The position numbers and the translations under genes are program-made. From positions 806,001 to 870,000 of the forward strand of contig JAJEKV010000092.1 in the NCBI GenBank assembly GCA_021234155.1: DNA of 64,000 bases, in the 5' to 3' direction. Positions 34,641 through 45,897 of the stretch are shown here, one piece after another. The notes under the pieces were generated by a model. It ran no database searches and was not told the origin of the DNA. It was given only the letters and a program-made list of their open reading frames with translations. The first letter of the stretch is position 1, and the number at the start of each line of letters is the position of its first letter. Origin of the DNA: Isoetes taiwanensis (lineage: Eukaryota; Streptophyta; Lycopodiopsida; Isoetales; Isoetaceae).

Positions 34641-36540
34641 GCTGGTATTTATAGTTCATACTTTGGTCTCTATTGTGTTTACCGTGTTATTATGTTCTCT
34701 AAATATTCATGTATGTATGATACAGTCTTGCTGCGTGTATACAACCCCTGCATAAGGTCTATGATACAGGGTACTGTACACGTGTATACAACCCCTGCAT
34801 AAGGTCTATGATACAGGGTACTGTAAACGTGCATTACTTATGAATTAAGTGCCAACAAATATTGGTAATGAGTATACTTGTTCATTCTGTTATAAACTTG
34901 CGGATCTTATATGAATTTGAGACTACGAAGGCGTGTCCAAAACCCTTAGCGATAATCTATGAAGAGGCTGCAGCCATATATGAAGTTGTATGTGATCATG
35001 CGAGAGAATATGGCAAATCAAAAGCTCTTCTTGCAGTTTTGCATGGTGTATTTGGGCATGCCTTGTGTAGATTGTATCTTGGAGGAGCAACACAGTGAGC
35101 CATATGTTTGCCTTTACTTCTGATCATATTTGAAGTGGCTGGCAAGCTTGATTTAGTATGAAAGTATGCAAGTGAAGCTCAATGGTGCACAAGTCTGGTT
35201 TATTAAAGTGGATAGATAAACAAGGATGGAGAGAAATCTAAGTGGATAGATAAACAAGGATAGATAAAATACATAAGTAATGAAACAAATCTAAGTTGCT
35301 AATAATATTAACTAAAAAAAGGACACGTCGTTTGGGCGAAACATCGTTATAAACCTCGTTCAACGAAAATTCTGAGGCGTCGTATAAAAAAAGATTGCTA
35401 ATAATAATAACTTAATTAAAAAAAAAGGACACGTCGTTATAAACCAAAACGTCGTCAAATGAAAGCATAGGGCGGGCTCTAGAATAGGTATAACTTAACT
35501 GTCCAAATCCGTGCGACAACAAATTAATTGCCGTGGCGGTCACATTCGTATGGACTCATTATGGGTGTCTGAAATTGAATATCTCGAACTTCGAAATTCA
35601 AGGTGAGTAGGATATGTTATATTAAGGTGATTTATTTCTTTGAAGGATCTATCTTGTGCCACCACAATATAGATAAAAACATAAGTAATAAAACAAATAG
35701 ATCTAAGTTGGTAACTTAATAAAAAAAAAAAAAACACACGTCGGTATACACATTGGCGTCGTTATAAGCGTCGTTTTGCGACTATTCTGAGAATGCTCAT
35801 TCGTCATTCCATAAATCTGACCCACCTCTTTTTCTGCTTTCTGTTTATGCGGATCGAATATTGTAGCTCAGATCCATCGGTGAAAAAACATTTTTAATCA
35901 TCTAAGTTCGTCGAAAGATAAAAAATTTGAGTTTGATTTCTACATTTTCTATCACAAAAATATGCGGAGGTGGAGGCAAAGCAGGACTTTCAACATCTGT
36001 TCAAGAAGCGACTTCGAGTTAGATTCTTGTATAAATGGCAGACCCTCCTTGGGTAACAATCCTTCTTTGTATAATAATTATAATTATAATAATAACTTAT
36101 AATTATAACTTAATAAAAAACAAGGCGTCGTTTAACACAAAAGGCGTCGTTATGGGCGTCGGTCAGCGACTATAATGAGACTATAACGGACTATAACAAA
36201 TAGATCTAAGTTGCTAACTTAATTAAAAAAAAAAGGACACGTCGGTATACACATTGGCGTCGTTATGGGCGTCGTTTAACGACTATTACGGGGCGTCGTT
36301 AAGCGGCGTTACGGCGTCGTTAAGCGGCGTGCGTAACTTCTACGAGCGGGGGCGGCTTTTCCGCCGCCTAGTTTTTGTTCTAAGCGGCTGAAGGGCGTTT
36401 TTAAGTGGCGATTTTTGGCGCGGATCATCCTTTGCGGTCCTTTCAAGCTTCAAGCAAGCATCAAAGGTATTTCAATGGATCAATCAACTCTATTTTTGAA
36501 TTAGGCTTGTTGTTTGATAGATTTAGGGCTTCTTGTTTTT
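34641..36540. other. Tail of the element, copy A, first part
   Basis: AT-rich sequence starting ggtatttatagttcatac directly follows the truncated monomer and recurs at 59,443 in copy B. It contains several ggacacgtcg motifs (35,330-36,250) and cgtcgtt/aacg palindromic cores (36,230-36,330). A short plus-strand stretch near 34,930-35,090 (CDHAREYGKSKALLAVLHG) is open in both copies but frame-variable. No gene is supported. Confidence 0.5.
34735..34828. repeat. 47-bp tandem duplication in the tail
   Basis: The unit gtgtatacaacccctgcata through cagggtactgta occurs twice. Copy B has the same pair at about 59,540-59,632 with scrambled CG-containing positions. Confidence 0.8.
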
Positions 36541-37100
36541 TCTTGTTTGTTTTCAATCCATCCCATTTCTATCCTCCTCTTCTTTCCATCCTTGTTTTTC
36601 TTCAATCCATTTCGCCTCTTCTTAGTATGAATCGAATCCTCCTCCTTCTTCTTCCAATCTTATTCCAATCATTGGTTTTCCTTCTAATCTTCCGTTCTTC
36701 CAATCTTCTATTCATTTTCTTCTTCTTCTTCTTCATCACTTTCTCATTCTATTCAATCTTTCTTTCCTATCTCCCCTTTCTTCTTCTTCTTCTATTTCTT
36801 CTTCTTCTTCCTCTTCTATTTTTTTTTCCATGGAAGAAGAGGGGCGTCGTTGAAGAGCGAGGCCCATTCTTCCTCTATTTTTATTACAAGAAGGGGCGTC
36901 GTTGAAAGGCGAGGCCCCTTCTTTTTTATGTTCTTCCTTTTTTTATTTTTTTTTTTTTTTTTTTTTTTATATGTCAATATATAGTTCTTTTTAATTAACA
37001 ATGTAAATAGTTTTAATGTCAATGATCTTTTTAGCGTGAATGGTCTTTTTTTTTTTTTTTTTTAATTTCTTTATTTATGTAAGTTTTCTAATTATTGAAT
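36541..37100. repeat. Polypyrimidine-rich low-complexity tract
   Basis: Cttctt- and tcc-rich sequence followed by long T runs (36,950-36,968 and 37,047-37,062) is conserved in copy B at 61,340-61,760. The hydrophobic frame across it (leucine- and phenylalanine-rich) is a composition artefact. Confidence 0.7.
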
Positions 37101-37235
37101 GCCTTTTTTTTTTGCATGTACACTAATAACAAAATCATTCGCTCTTGGAAATCGTTTTTTGATTTCGAAGACATTCTAGGTAAAATTTGAGTTTAGTGGG
37201 AGAATAAAATTTTAATGTTTTATTTAGGTTAAAAA

Positions 37236-37575
37236 AACTTGGGGAGACTTGGACAAGGGCATGGTCGGCTCCGCCTTGAGTGGGAAGACTAGGTGTTCGG
37301 GTCCAAGCTCACAGATTTACTCTGTAATTTTATTGATTAATGTATTTAGATTAGAAAAAAATGGGGAGACTTGGACAAAGGCATGGTCGGCTCCGCCTTG
37401 AGTGGAGAAGACTAGGTGTTCCGGGTCCAAGCTCACCGTTTACTCTTGTAATTTTATTGATTAATGTATTTAGTTTAGAAAAAATTGGGGAGACTTGGAC
37501 AAGGGCATGGTCGGCTCCGCCTTGAGTGGAGAAGACTAGGTGTTCCGGGTCCAAGCTCACCGCCTACTCTTGTTT
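37236..37575. repeat. Three tandem ~118-bp repeats in the tail
   Basis: Each unit has ggggagacttggacaa, ggcatggtcggctccgcc, gaagactaggtgtt and ccaagctcac, then an AT-rich part ending gattaatgtatttag. A partial fourth (gattggacaagggc) follows. The same triplet occurs in copy B at about 62,045-62,385. Confidence 0.9.
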
Positions 37576-37658
37576 ATTTTTTTATTAATATATCAATAAA
37601 TAGAAATCTTTACGGGATTGGACAAGGGCAGGGTTTTTGAAAAAAATTGCATTATTGA

Positions 37659-37826
37659 TTTGAGAAATCAAAGGATGATGATCGTGTATGGGGACACGAA
37701 ATTCATGATGTCTATGCATTGGGATATATTTATGAGATGCTTCTGGATTTCGTGCAAGCTATGCGACGAATGGAGTGGTTTAATAATAACAACAATGCCC
37801 AATGGATTAATCCAACCCATATATAA
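37659..37826 (+). pseudogene. Possible exon of unknown protein in the element tail
   Basis: A 55-codon frame reads FEKSKDDDRVWGHEIHDVYA, then LGYIYEMLLDFVQAMRRMEW and INPTHI before a stop. The residue mix is protein-like and the nucleotides are largely conserved in copy B (about 62,467-62,640), where an extra g and changes at ctgg and cgtgc break it. There is no start codon or clear splice site. A further coherent stretch (QRRHMKCMDALEMSKLLLSQ) ends at a stop near 38,034. It may be remnants of an element or captured host gene; the family is unknown. Confidence 0.35.
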
Positions 37827-38034
37827 GCGGCGTCTTGACAAGTTGGAGGAGCAAAAACAAGAATGATGTGCCCTACGTGAAGGCGTATTCTCATCACGAC
37901 CCAAAGCTTCGAAGTTGTTGAAGCCTTACAAAGTGTTGGAATATCTTCTACCATGGTTGTGAGACAAAGACGACACATGAAGTGCATGGATGCCTTGGAG
38001 ATGTCAAAATTGTTGTTGTCACAACTCAAAGAAT

Positions 38035-40195
38035 GAATACAATATTGTATATCTTGCCATGTTTAAGATTATTAAATTTTTTTAATTGTCTAATAACCAA
38101 ATATATAGACACTTTTAATTATTCAAATCCCAATGTTTTGTAATGAACTTCCCATGTTGCTAACATTTACTATGTTATTCATCGCCTCCATATAAATAAC
38201 TTGCAAGTTTTTTGCACATGTCCGGCAACCATGGGATGCGACACGATGGCATATCTATTGTTGCAACTTTACTTCTCGTGTGGCTTGGTAGCCTTAATGG
38301 CGACCCTAAACACGCAAAGGCCTTTAAAGGCGAGAAGTTGGTCGTTCGGGTTTAGCTTCGCCACCACCGCCACCTCCACGATTGTCTTGGATTTGGTATG
38401 GATTTTTTCTAGGATAAAATGTAAGTTAACCATTTATTTTTAACGTTCTAATGTTTTTAAATGTAGCGTGTAAAATGCGGTTCGTCCTTCTTTTCCTATG
38501 CATAATGTTCGTCGTCGTGGTTAGGCGGATCTTCTTCTCATGAAAGGCGAAAGTGGGAGGAAAAGGACCTCGATTCGAGGAGCAGACGAAAAGCTGGGAA
38601 CTTTCAGAGATATCAGCGAGGTGATAACCACGAAGATAGGTGGAATGCCTTGCAACTTGGGATGTCGCCCGCGAGAAATGGATATTCTTGGCGGGAACAT
38701 TGAACAAACAAAAGCGGCAGTGCGGTGCTGTGACCCTCCCGTCATAGCTCATACACTCCTTGAGAATTCAATCTTGGGCCCCTTCAGGGGCGAGGGGGAT
38801 CAACCCGCGGCGAGCACCGGCCGTCGTTCACGTCGGAGTGGGCATAATTCCTCTTCAAAGAGAGGATCAAGGAGCTTTTAGAAGCGAGAATATATCGAGC
38901 TCAAGTCGGGAGAGATCTCATGGAGGGAGGTTTGTTCAAAGCGAGGGTAAACATGTTAAAGCCACCAGGTATTAGGCTCTTTTCGTTCTTCATTATAACC
39001 TCATTGTACTCATATTTTATTTACATTTTGCGGAGGTAATCGGAAGAAGCGGTGAAAGCTCTTGCCAAAGCTTCTGAGGAGTCTCGATAGGAGAGTGGCC
39101 AGACCCTATCACAGTTGACTAATGAGGCATTTCAAGTACATCATCTCTCCCATGAGTCGTATAATTAGATGGCGCCATGTGGACTAAGTCCTTGTATTGC
39201 ATTGTAGTCGGGAGAGTCATTATAATTAGATGGCGCCATGTGGACTAAGTCCTTGTATTGCATTGTAGTGTTTGAAGGCCAACATATTATCAAAAAGAAA
39301 GGGAAGCTAGAACAAAGCGTATTTGGCGGGGCCTGAGAATGCAGCCGAAGCAAGTGGCGACCATAGTGCCAATAAAGGCTGGGATGCGGCGGTTATGGCT
39401 TTACGGATAAGCTATTTTTGTAAGTATAAATTTGGTTTATAATGTAGGTTCTCGAGTTGAACACTAACATTAGTTTTGGTGCTCATTCTCAATAGAAGTC
39501 ATTTCTTTGGTCGCGGTTTTGCTAAAGATGAGCGAAAGGGCCTTCAAAAAGGCGGATCATGCGGCCATCGATCTGGCATCTTAGCGTGAGCGTGAGCGGG
39601 GGCGTGTGTATCATTCATTAGATAATTATTTGTGACTACAATGAACTAATTGTTGCGATACAATATAATGCGAGGGTAAATGAAAAGGCGAACCGCCAAT
39701 GAAGAAGAAGAAGAAGAAGAAAGAGCAACAACTAAAGACTCAATATATTTTTGTAATGTGCAAATTACATTTGTGAAATATATTAAATTTTTATGCTTTG
39801 TTCTTATTATTTGTGATTTTTTTTTTTTGTTATGTTAATTTTATGCTCGATTCTATTTTTTTAGCTTCTTAGATTTATTAAACATTTAATTACATATTAA
39901 ATAATAATGCTTATCTACCATGATACTGAATACTAATATAATTTAATCAATATTTGTTTCTATTTTTTGAATTTTTGAATTTTTTAATTTTTATTCTCGA
40001 TTTATTTTGTTCATATTTAATATTTATTAATACTATTAATATTATTGTTAATATTAATATTATTTAATAATATTAATAAATATTACTAAATATTTATTTA
40101 TATTAAATATTTGTTAATATTGAATATGAATATTAATTGTCCTTTAAATAATATTGAATAATATTAAATAAATATTTTTTTTTTCAAAATTCATT
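38035..40195. other. Rest of the tail, copy A
   Basis: Degraded coding-like text at 38,540-38,950 (for example RWNALQLGMSPA and ERIKELLEA in different frames) is shared with 63,360-63,760. A gaagaagaa microsatellite lies at about 39,701-39,721. Very AT-rich sequence fills 39,780-40,190. No intact gene is present. Confidence 0.4.
39161..39269. repeat. 48-bp direct repeat
   Basis: The segment from ataattagatggcgccatg to gcattgtagt occurs at 39,161-39,208 and 39,222-39,269 without mismatch. Confidence 0.85.
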
Positions 40196-40740
40196 AATCG
40201 TCGTTTAACGGCGTTGAAGGCGTAAAAAATACGTGTATCGCCACCGCATCATTAAATTCGCCCGTCGGTAGCGGTATACGTCGGAACCGTCGTTGAGCGG
40301 CGTGGTGGCGTGGTTTGCGCCGCGCCGATGAGCGAATGGCGACCATGTCGCCGCCGTCGTTGAGCGGCGTTTCCGCGTAGCGGACCCGTCTATGTTGCAG
40401 CGGTGGCAGCGCCCGCGGCTGGGCTATACGACAGCGACATGATGGCGTGTATTATTAGATGCGTTGAGCGGCGTTGCTAGATCATCGCCCGCCCGGCCCA
40501 CGGCTGGCGCGGTCCTCTGGCGGCGGTGCGGCGTGGGCGACCGCGATATGCATAGCGGCGTTGAGCGGCGTCAGTCGTCGCTTAAAAGGCGCCCGCGGTT
40601 GCGGCAGCGTATAGCGGCGCATAGCGTCGTTTATCGGCGCTTAAGCGTCGAAATAGGCGTCGTTTATCGGCGTTTTGGCGTCGATAAGCGGCGTGCAAGC
40701 GGCGTCACGGGCGTCGTAATAGGCGATAAATAGCGGGGCT
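40196..40740. repeat. Right subterminal repeats
   Basis: At least eight cores of the form cgtcgtt-agcggcg or cgtcgtttatcggcg occur in 540 very GC-rich bases. They match the left cores (gacgtcgttnaacgacg) except that A is mostly G before CG. They end 14 bp before the proposed right terminus. Confidence 0.75.
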
Positions 40741-40808
40741 TTAATCTTGGAGTGAGATTGTTTCAAAACCAAACTTCAACTTTAACACGCAAAGCTAGCA
40801 ATGCACGC

Positions 40809-42520
40809 TTATCGGCTTCTTATAAACTTCTGCAAGAGTGAGGTCTTCCTCATCAGTTGGATATCTGTGAATGGTGACTTTGAAGGAGTAGGCTCTTCAT
40901 GTGTTGGGTACATGGCGGGAAGCGAGGTGTAGCAGGGAGAAGCATGTGTAGCGGGGAGAAGCAAGTGGAGAACACGGTGTAACGGGAGTTGTTGGGATCT
41001 CCGTTCGGGACTAATTCTGATCTTAGGACTTGGTGACTTCACGATCTTGCTTTCTTGTTCTTTGCTCCTAAGAATCTTCTTCTTGCCTTTCATCTTAGCA
41101 ACAAAATCTTTGGAAATAGGTTTGTCATACTTTCGGTTACTAGCGAGTTGGAATCCTCACCCATGTCTTTACCTTTTCCTTTCACCTTTGTGACCTTTGT
41201 CACCTTCACATCTTCATCAGAGAAGACTCTTCATACTCCTCGGTTACTTCATCTTCATACGCTTTAAAGTAACCAAGTTCTTGCTCAAGCTTGTCGGGCA
41301 CTTCTCCCCACAACGCCCTTTGTACAATGCATAGTATCCAAAGCGAGAACCAAAGCGGCAAACATGAAATTTATGATCATATGATAACTTGATAAGAAAA
41401 GCATGTCGAGCTAAAACTCAAACCACAACCTTCACATCTTTGACAAATTGATAAACACCCATGTGAACTTTGAGTTCCTTCTTACCTTTGGCTGAAATGC
41501 ATAGCGGATATGTGTTTGGACTTTGCATTCAAAACTCCATCCTATGGCCATATGCTTCAATATTCACTTCCAAGGATTTGATTTCTTCCTTCAACTTTTA
41601 CGCATCGGCAACATTAGCACTCCCAATAGTTTGAGAAAGTAAATCCATTAAACTTGCTTCTTCTTTCTTCAAGTATGCAACCAAAGCTTGGTTGTTAGGC
41701 AAATCTACCTTTGTAAAGTTTGATAGATTCTCTCTTCTCACGAAATTTGCTTGTACAATAAAGTGCAAGTAGCATCGACACATTACCTTTGCACCTACCT
41801 TCTTCAACAAAGCTGCCTTTTTCCTTTAATTTCTTGACTTTCTTTTGCATGTCGACAAGCTTCTAATGTGATTGATAATCACATTGAGGTTAACTTCAAA
41901 ACAATTTACTTCATGATCTTTACTCTTATGATCTGAGAAAAATCTGTGGGAGTCTGCTTTGCTAAAGATGCCCAATTTACCTTGTAATTTTTAGGGGTCG
42001 ACCAAAGCCTTAGGGGTGTTACGCCATACAAATGCTCTTGCAAAGCGAGTCCTCACTTCATTGTTGGTAGGGCCATTACGGTATACTTTTGAAGGAGTTC
42101 ATTGAACTTACGCTTTCGGTCGAGCTTGATTTCCTTGATGTTGATCTTCCGGACCTCAAAGGAACTTCAAAAGCGATAAAAATTCAGCATTTGATACTTC
42201 TTTTGCCTTGATTTGGCTTGGCTTTCTTCGGGCGACTCCACTTTTGAAACTTCGGCAAATTCATCTTGTGTTCTTTGGCGGCCGGTGAAATATAATAAAG
42301 CGATAAAAAACCACTTACATTTGAGTACTGCGTTATAAATTTCTTTGAAGCACAAACATTTTCTAAAAAGATAGCAAAAATCGATACCTCTGGCACGGGG
42401 AGAACTCATGGTATAGTTGCAAAAGAGCTGCCGGAATTGCAAAGGGAAAAAAGCAGTACAAATACACAAAGCTTGGGAGATAAGTTTGTTCAAGAGCTTT
42501 CGAATGCAAGGTAAGGTGGC
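40809..42520 (-). pseudogene. Degraded minus-strand coding region, unknown family
   Basis: Successive minus-strand frames have a protein-like, lysine- and glutamate-rich composition. They include EFAEVSKVESPEES (about 42,270), NEVRTRFARAFVWRN (about 42,040), LLKKVGAKVMCRCYLHFIVQ, VDLPNNQALVAYLKKEEASL (about 41,680), KLKEEIKSLEVNIEA, KISKDFVAKMKGKKKILRSK-like text (about 41,080) and NQ-free basic stretches near 40,900. Stops and frame changes separate them. The pieces read in one direction, as expected for one broken gene of about 500 codons. It lies just outside the proposed right end of the CACTA-like element. No family is recognised; an element ORF or a host gene are both possible. Confidence 0.35.
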
Positions 42521-42679
42521 TGCTTGCGAAAATTCTATGATGATGACCGTCGGAATTGGAAGCCGTCGGAACCCATCATGAGCCGTCAGGGCCCGTCGAG
42601 GCCCATCACGAGGCGATCCGAGCCCTTCATGAGCCCGTCAGGAGCCCGTCAGGTGTGCTCGTTAATTTAGGTCTGCGAG

Positions 42680-44571
42680 GATCTTAAAGATGAAAAACAA
42701 TTCATCTTTATGGATGAGAAAGGTTTTCAAGAAGTTAATGGAAGTTCTTGATTTTGTGGGTGAGCCGTAAGCTTCGGTGGCGACCATGGTGAATTTCGGA
42801 CAAGCCATCCAAAGACTTCTTTAACAAGACACGGCCGATTGCTCACGGTATGTCGAATGCGAGAGGTGTGTCATTTGCTAGATGAAATTATAGAAGGCAA
42901 GGCGTATTTAAAAGGTGCGGTCGAGGGGTATAGCGGAGATTTGATTGCAAACAGCAGCAAGCCCGACATGAGAACCCGACTTTTATGAGGCCGCGAAATT
43001 TTTATCTTATACCACAAATTTCTTTGCAAAGGATTTGATAGCCGAGGTGCTTGAGGCATTTCACGATTTGATGGAGCAGAGGATACTTGATATATCGGAT
43101 CTTGTCACGAAATGCGTGAAGGCAAACTATAACAAGGATCATACACTAGGTAACCTACGTAGCCTTTACGGAGCCAATGAGGAAATATTTTAAAGCGAAG
43201 AGGCTAGAAAAAAAAAAAAGAAAAATATTGTCATAGCGGTGACAAAGGATGGCATCCTACTTCCTCCCGGTGTCGAGAGAATGCCACATTGATATTTATT
43301 GACATCAGGGATGAACAAGGTATGGGATTACAAGAAATACGGAGACCTTTTACAAGGATAGCTACCATGACTCTTTGCAAAAGTTTATCACTTGGTTATT
43401 ATCATGCGCTCTGTGAATTTGCCCAATTGCTTGTACAGTCGGGGAAGCAAATTGGGGGGAGGTGGCCACTGTCTTTGGGTTCTTATGAAGAAATGGGTTG
43501 GGAGAGCAAGCGAAGGGTGAAAGTGTATCAGTATTATATTAGTCATATGTGCATTAACAAGAGTGGCGTTAGGTGCTTAGCTTTTGTGCAACTTTGAGCT
43601 GGAGCCGTCTATCTCCCACAACCAAGGCTCCTAAGCAAACACCATTGCCTCAATCGCTAGCGGGTAATGAGGATGCGATGACAAGATAAAAAAAAGTTTC
43701 AAACTCTTTTTGAGGGCAAACCAAGATACAAATGGGCAGCAATGGAAGGAGATCTTGTATTGAAATGCCGGTGAAAACATCATATGCCTATTATATTGTT
43801 GATCATTTGGTGCCAAACCGGTTCGTCTGGATTTCTTTCGGCTGGGACGACTTCACATTGTCGCTCTTATGCAAGGCAAAAGCGTGCCCTTTGAAAGTTC
43901 GGGTAAAGTGTGCCATTTCCTCGGGGTCCTTCTTGGAAGCGGCTTGAGAAAATGGCCGATCAAACTCTTGGGGATCACGAAGAAGAGGAGAAAGCGGAGA
44001 AAGTCGAGGCTAATCCTTTCTTTGCTGACATCGGTATTACCCAAAACGGATACATCGAGGGTTGGATGCCATTTTGGATAACCTCGATGCTAAAGGCTAC
44101 GAGGAGAGAATGCAAGAAACAAAGCGCTTACTGGAATCGCGGAAAAAGGTATTGATGCCCTAGAACCTACTTTCCAAAAACTAGAGGCACTAAACCAGAA
44201 GCTTGATGTGTACATGCCATTCTTGACAGGCGAAGAACCACGGTTTGAATACATGGGCGTCTGCACATGGAAGCAGAACCAAGATAGTCTGTTGGGACAC
44301 AAAACATCGGTACCACAGAAGCGAAGATCTTTCATCCACAAGAGATTGCTCTTGAGTCGGAGAAGGAATTTATAAGGCGTGTCGGTCGGGGGATAGTGAA
44401 AATGTGGAGCCTGATTCACATGTGGAGCGCATCGCAAAGGCCATGGGCGTTGAGATTCCAGAGGTCACATGTTATTCAGAGATGGACACAACACAAGCTA
44501 TGGAATTGGGTAGAGCGCATGTCATCCGCATGGCCAATGATTTGGGTGTTATACCTGATAATTATATTTGA
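42680..44571 (+). pseudogene. Degraded plus-strand coding region, unknown family
   Basis: Coherent blocks follow in changing frames: EDLKDEKQFIFMDEKGFQEV (about 42,675), REVCHLLDEIIEGKAYLKGA (about 42,865), YEAAKFLSYTTNFFAKDLIA then VLEAFHDLMEQRILDISDLV (about 42,985-43,105), KNIVIAVTKDGILLPPG (about 43,230), and MADQTLGDHEEEEKAEKVEA from an ATG at 43,952. Later blocks are EPTFQKLEALNQKLDVYMPF (about 44,165) and SHVERIAKAMGVEIPEV then ELGRAHVIRMANDLG, ending at a TGA at 44,569. The last 600 bases may be a separate acidic, helical protein. Frame changes fall near CG-rich spots (43,980, 44,050, 44,145, 44,380), so some may be sequence errors. I do not recognise the family. Confidence 0.4.
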
Positions 44572-44690
44572 AACACAATCACAAGAATGATAATTGCATC
44601 CCTATTGTACATTACATCCTTCAATGGAAATTTTTGTTTCAGGAATATTTGTCTTTACTATTACATGGTGCATGTTTAATGTTGAAAATA

Positions 44691-44855
44691 ATCGCGGCCG
44701 CGATCCTCTGTGGCAAATACATAGCTTTAAATAGTGAAATGTTTGTGCTATGCCTACTCCACTTCACCTTTCCAGTACGTAATGCTCTCATATGGTGTTA
44801 ATAAAAAGCTCATTATTTTGTCTCTTTTCAGCTGCGAAAGATCGCGTTCGCGATT
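44691..44855. repeat. Two GC palindromes like those at 11-14.5 kb
   Basis: ATCGCGGCCGCGAT (44,691) and ATCGCGTTCGCGAT (44,841) belong to the same sequence class as those in the ParB-like gene intron, 30 kb away. The second follows a cttttcag acceptor-like site and is in an open frame (KIAFAILEITSSIPYYDIL). Confidence 0.65.
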
Positions 44856-45384
44856 CTTGAGATAACATCGAGCATTCCATACTACGACATTCTACTCACG
44901 ATGGACCTTTGCATGAGCAGTAAAAACTATATTTCTGAACAACGCCAAATCATTGGTAGAATTTGTACTAAAAAATGCCAACTTTTACTCAGTTGTTAGT
45001 AGTTTCTGCACTATATGGCTAACCAAGAACCTATTTCATGCTAAACGAGAATTCCAAATTTCTCTAATTAATTAATTCATGCTTAACAGTCCAGAACTGC
45101 ATTCTTGGGTTTTCCTGGCATAAACAGGCCTAAATCTTGCTAAAATTGGAAGTATTTGTCTATTTATGATAGAACACATTGATTTGTATGTTTTCAGTAT
45201 TAGTTGCTATCATCTAACATCCGTGGAAGCCGGCAAACCCTATTTTGTTCAAAAATGCTGCTTGCGGTTTATGAATTATTTCTCTCTTATTACAAGTTTT
45301 GGCTTAGTTCTTGTGGCCATGGGTTCTTAATGTTTCAGGAGAGATTTTGCTGACCGTGTATGTTACTGGTGCCACCCTAATGGA
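44856..45384. other. Spacer with one short open stretch
   Basis: After the exon-like open stretch ending near 44,999 the sequence is AT-rich and shows nothing recognisable up to the stop codon of the minus-strand frame at 45,385. Confidence 0.4.
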
Positions 45385-45897
45385 CTAATGCTTGAAAAAG
45401 AAAGCAAAGCCAGCAATTGGTAGAAATACCTTGAATGCACATCTCACCCCACCTCTTTCTGTCAGTGTTCTAAGAACTTCTGCTCTAACACATTCTTGAT
45501 ACGTTGTTACAAGGCTCCTGTCATAAAAATCAGCACCAATTTGCTTCAAATCAGGCTCTTCAATCTCGTCCAGCTTATCAATGCATGCACGAGAGACCGT
45601 GTAATGATATTTGTGAAAGAAAATACCTCGGGCTCTCAAAGTAGATGCAGAATCATGAAATATCAATGCACCAAGCTTGTGATGATACACTTCAAGCACA
45701 CTAGTAATGCTGTAGGCAGAAACTCTGTTAGTGTAAGAAGAATAAATTGTATTGGCTTCAAGGGTCCGGCTTCCAGAAACTTTCTTATTGGCCAAATCAC
45801 TGCTAGTGTAGCCATGCTCCACAATCAACTCCTTCACCTTAGTACCTCTGTGCCAAAAACAAAACTTCTTACGGGCCTCTGGTGGGCATTCCGTCCA
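45385..45897 (-). CDS. Hypothetical 170-codon frame, unknown family
   Basis: The minus strand is open from 45,897 to a stop at 45,385. It has no ATG near its upstream end, so it is probably an exon or a 5'-truncated gene. Distinctive stretches are KKFCFWHRGTKVKELIVEHG, SYTNRVSAYSITSVLEVYHH, LGALIFHDSASTLRARGIFF and KLDEIEEPDLKQIGADFYDR. Its mixed charged and hydrophobic make-up is that of a globular protein without membrane segments. The plus strand is also open over much of this range, which weakens the case. I do not recognise a domain. Confidence 0.35.
   Translation of the reverse strand, partial: WTECPPEARKKFCFWHRGTKVKELIVEHGYTSSDLANKKVSGSRTLEANTIYSSYTNRVSAYSITSVLEVYHHKLGALIFHDSASTLRARGIFFHKYHYTVSRACIDKLDEIEEPDLKQIGADFYDRSLVTTYQECVRAEVLRTLTERGGVRCAFKVFLPIAGFAFFFKH

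Larger units (their letters stand above)
19798..40754 (+). mobile_element. Candidate CACTA-like element of about 21 kb carrying a satellite
   Basis: The left end reads CACTACAAGGGAT and is preceded by aga (19,795-19,797). The right end reads CTTGGAGTG and is followed by aga (40,755-40,757). Inverted ends match in 8 of 9 bases, then diverge, and the 3-bp flanking repeat fits CACTA (En/Spm) insertions. Just inside both ends are many subterminal repeats based on cgtcgtt-aacgacg, on the scale bound by CACTA TnpA proteins. No TNP2-like transposase is recognised inside, so it would be non-autonomous. The interior is a 13.5-kb satellite and a 6-kb tail. A second satellite-plus-tail copy starts at 51.2 kb. 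Boundaries are inferred and the short match could be chance. Confidence 0.45.

Noticed and set aside
36405-36905. Apparent 166-residue hydrophobic membrane protein
   Set aside because: It is the translation of a cttctt/ttc-rich low-complexity tract; the frame is not maintained in copy B and the residues are almost only F, L, I and S.
39264-39271. ttgtagtg as the right end of the CACTA-like element
   Set aside because: It is inside a 48-bp direct repeat, is not followed by aga, and the subterminal repeats continue to 40,740.
43690-43800. Second SINE copy (gcagcaatggaaggagatcttg resembles the 46,977 SINE body)
   Set aside because: Similarity is limited to about 20 bases and there is neither a B box nor a CTAT tail.
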